Positions 11,886 to 11,937 of a DNA stretch of 11,937 nucleotides are shown in pieces; positions within the stretch are counted from its first letter, which is position 1; each line of letters begins with the position of its first letter. Below the pieces are notes generated by a model. That model ran no database searches, was not told where the DNA came from, and saw only the letters and a program-made list of their open reading frames with translations. A program made the translations under genes and the position numbers. Source of the stretch: a bacterium UBA1459 (GTDB lineage Bacteria > Pseudomonadota > Alphaproteobacteria > CAJXXZ01 > UBA1459); NCBI GenBank assembly GCA_002325765.1, contig DCST01000011.1:36724-48660 (forward strand), given 5' to 3'.

Positions 11886-11937
11886 ATGAGTATTCAAATA
11901 TTTGATTGTATTGTAATAGGAGGGGGCGGAGCTGGTT
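11886..11937 (+). CDS. sdhA: N-terminus of an SdhA-like flavoprotein, cut by window edge
   Basis: Only seventeen codons are visible. They read MSIQIFDCIVIGGGGAG: a beta strand followed by the GxGxxG FAD-binding fingerprint. The GG-A-G ending suits succinate dehydrogenase flavoprotein or the fumarate reductase/aspartate oxidase group. MnmG would normally read GGGHAG and lipoamide dehydrogenase GGGPGG. SdhA oxidises succinate in the TCA cycle and passes electrons to the quinone pool. The start ATG at 11886 is chosen because the ATG at 11882 runs into a stop within eight codons. No ribosome binding site is visible. The gene symbol is tentative because the rest lies outside the window. Confidence 0.5.
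   Translation, partial: MSIQIFDCIVIGGGGAG

Noticed and set aside
11886..11937. mnmG (gidA) or lpd start for the right-edge gene
   Set aside because: The fingerprint reads GGGGAG, not GGGHAG (MnmG) or GGGPGG (lipoamide dehydrogenase).

Overview
The window is an AT-rich, tightly packed piece of a bacterial chromosome that uses the standard genetic code (TGG for Trp, TGA as a working stop in rpsS, rplF and rplR). It most likely comes from a reduced-genome, probably intracellular alphaproteobacterium, perhaps related to Rickettsiales or Holosporales. The alphaproteobacterial signs are the L3 motif STGCRQDPGK, the zinc-free long form of S14, a TrmL-type protein with the FGRES and RSLN motifs, an elongator tRNA-Met with an alpha-like anticodon arm, and an SdhA-like N-terminus. 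The lineage is an inference; no database was searched. Reduction shows in genes that overlap or abut, short proteins (MurG, SmpB, a GspE/PilB-like ATPase) and lost conserved residues in several ribosomal proteins.

Layout, following the minus strand from right to left. At the right edge a flavoprotein gene (sdhA-like, plus strand, cut by the window) diverges from trmL. Next come tRNA-Met(CAT), a minimal type II secretion/type IV pilus-type ATPase gene only 8 bp behind the tRNA, and smpB 4 bp behind that. A plus-strand tRNA-Leu(TAG) converges on smpB with 1 bp between them. Then come a gene for a two-helix membrane protein of unknown function and a short, divergent murG.

Positions 8416 down to 440 hold one unbroken array of eighteen ribosomal protein genes: rplC, rplD, rplW, rplB, rpsS, rplV, rpsC, rplP, rpmC, rpsQ, rplN, rplX, rplE, rpsN, rpsH, rplF, rplR, rpsE. 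This is the classical S10 operon fused to the spc operon in canonical order, with gaps of at most 3 bp and mostly overlaps. It begins without rpsJ, behind a near-consensus sigma70 promoter, and ends at rpsE without the usual rpmD-rplO-secY. An unrecognised gene cut by the left edge follows after 81 bp.

Together the array supplies most of the assembly core of both ribosomal subunits. TrmL, the two tRNAs and SmpB add tRNA modification, decoding and ribosome rescue. MurG is the lipid II-forming glycosyltransferase, though its active-site residues are eroded. No CRISPR array, insertion sequence, phage gene or clear novel multi-gene system was seen. The points worth a second look are the altered L2 HPHGGGEG loop, the S3 KH loop without GXXG, the minimal secretion ATPase, and the eroded MurG and SmpB. 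No gene-free stretch exceeds about 105 bp.
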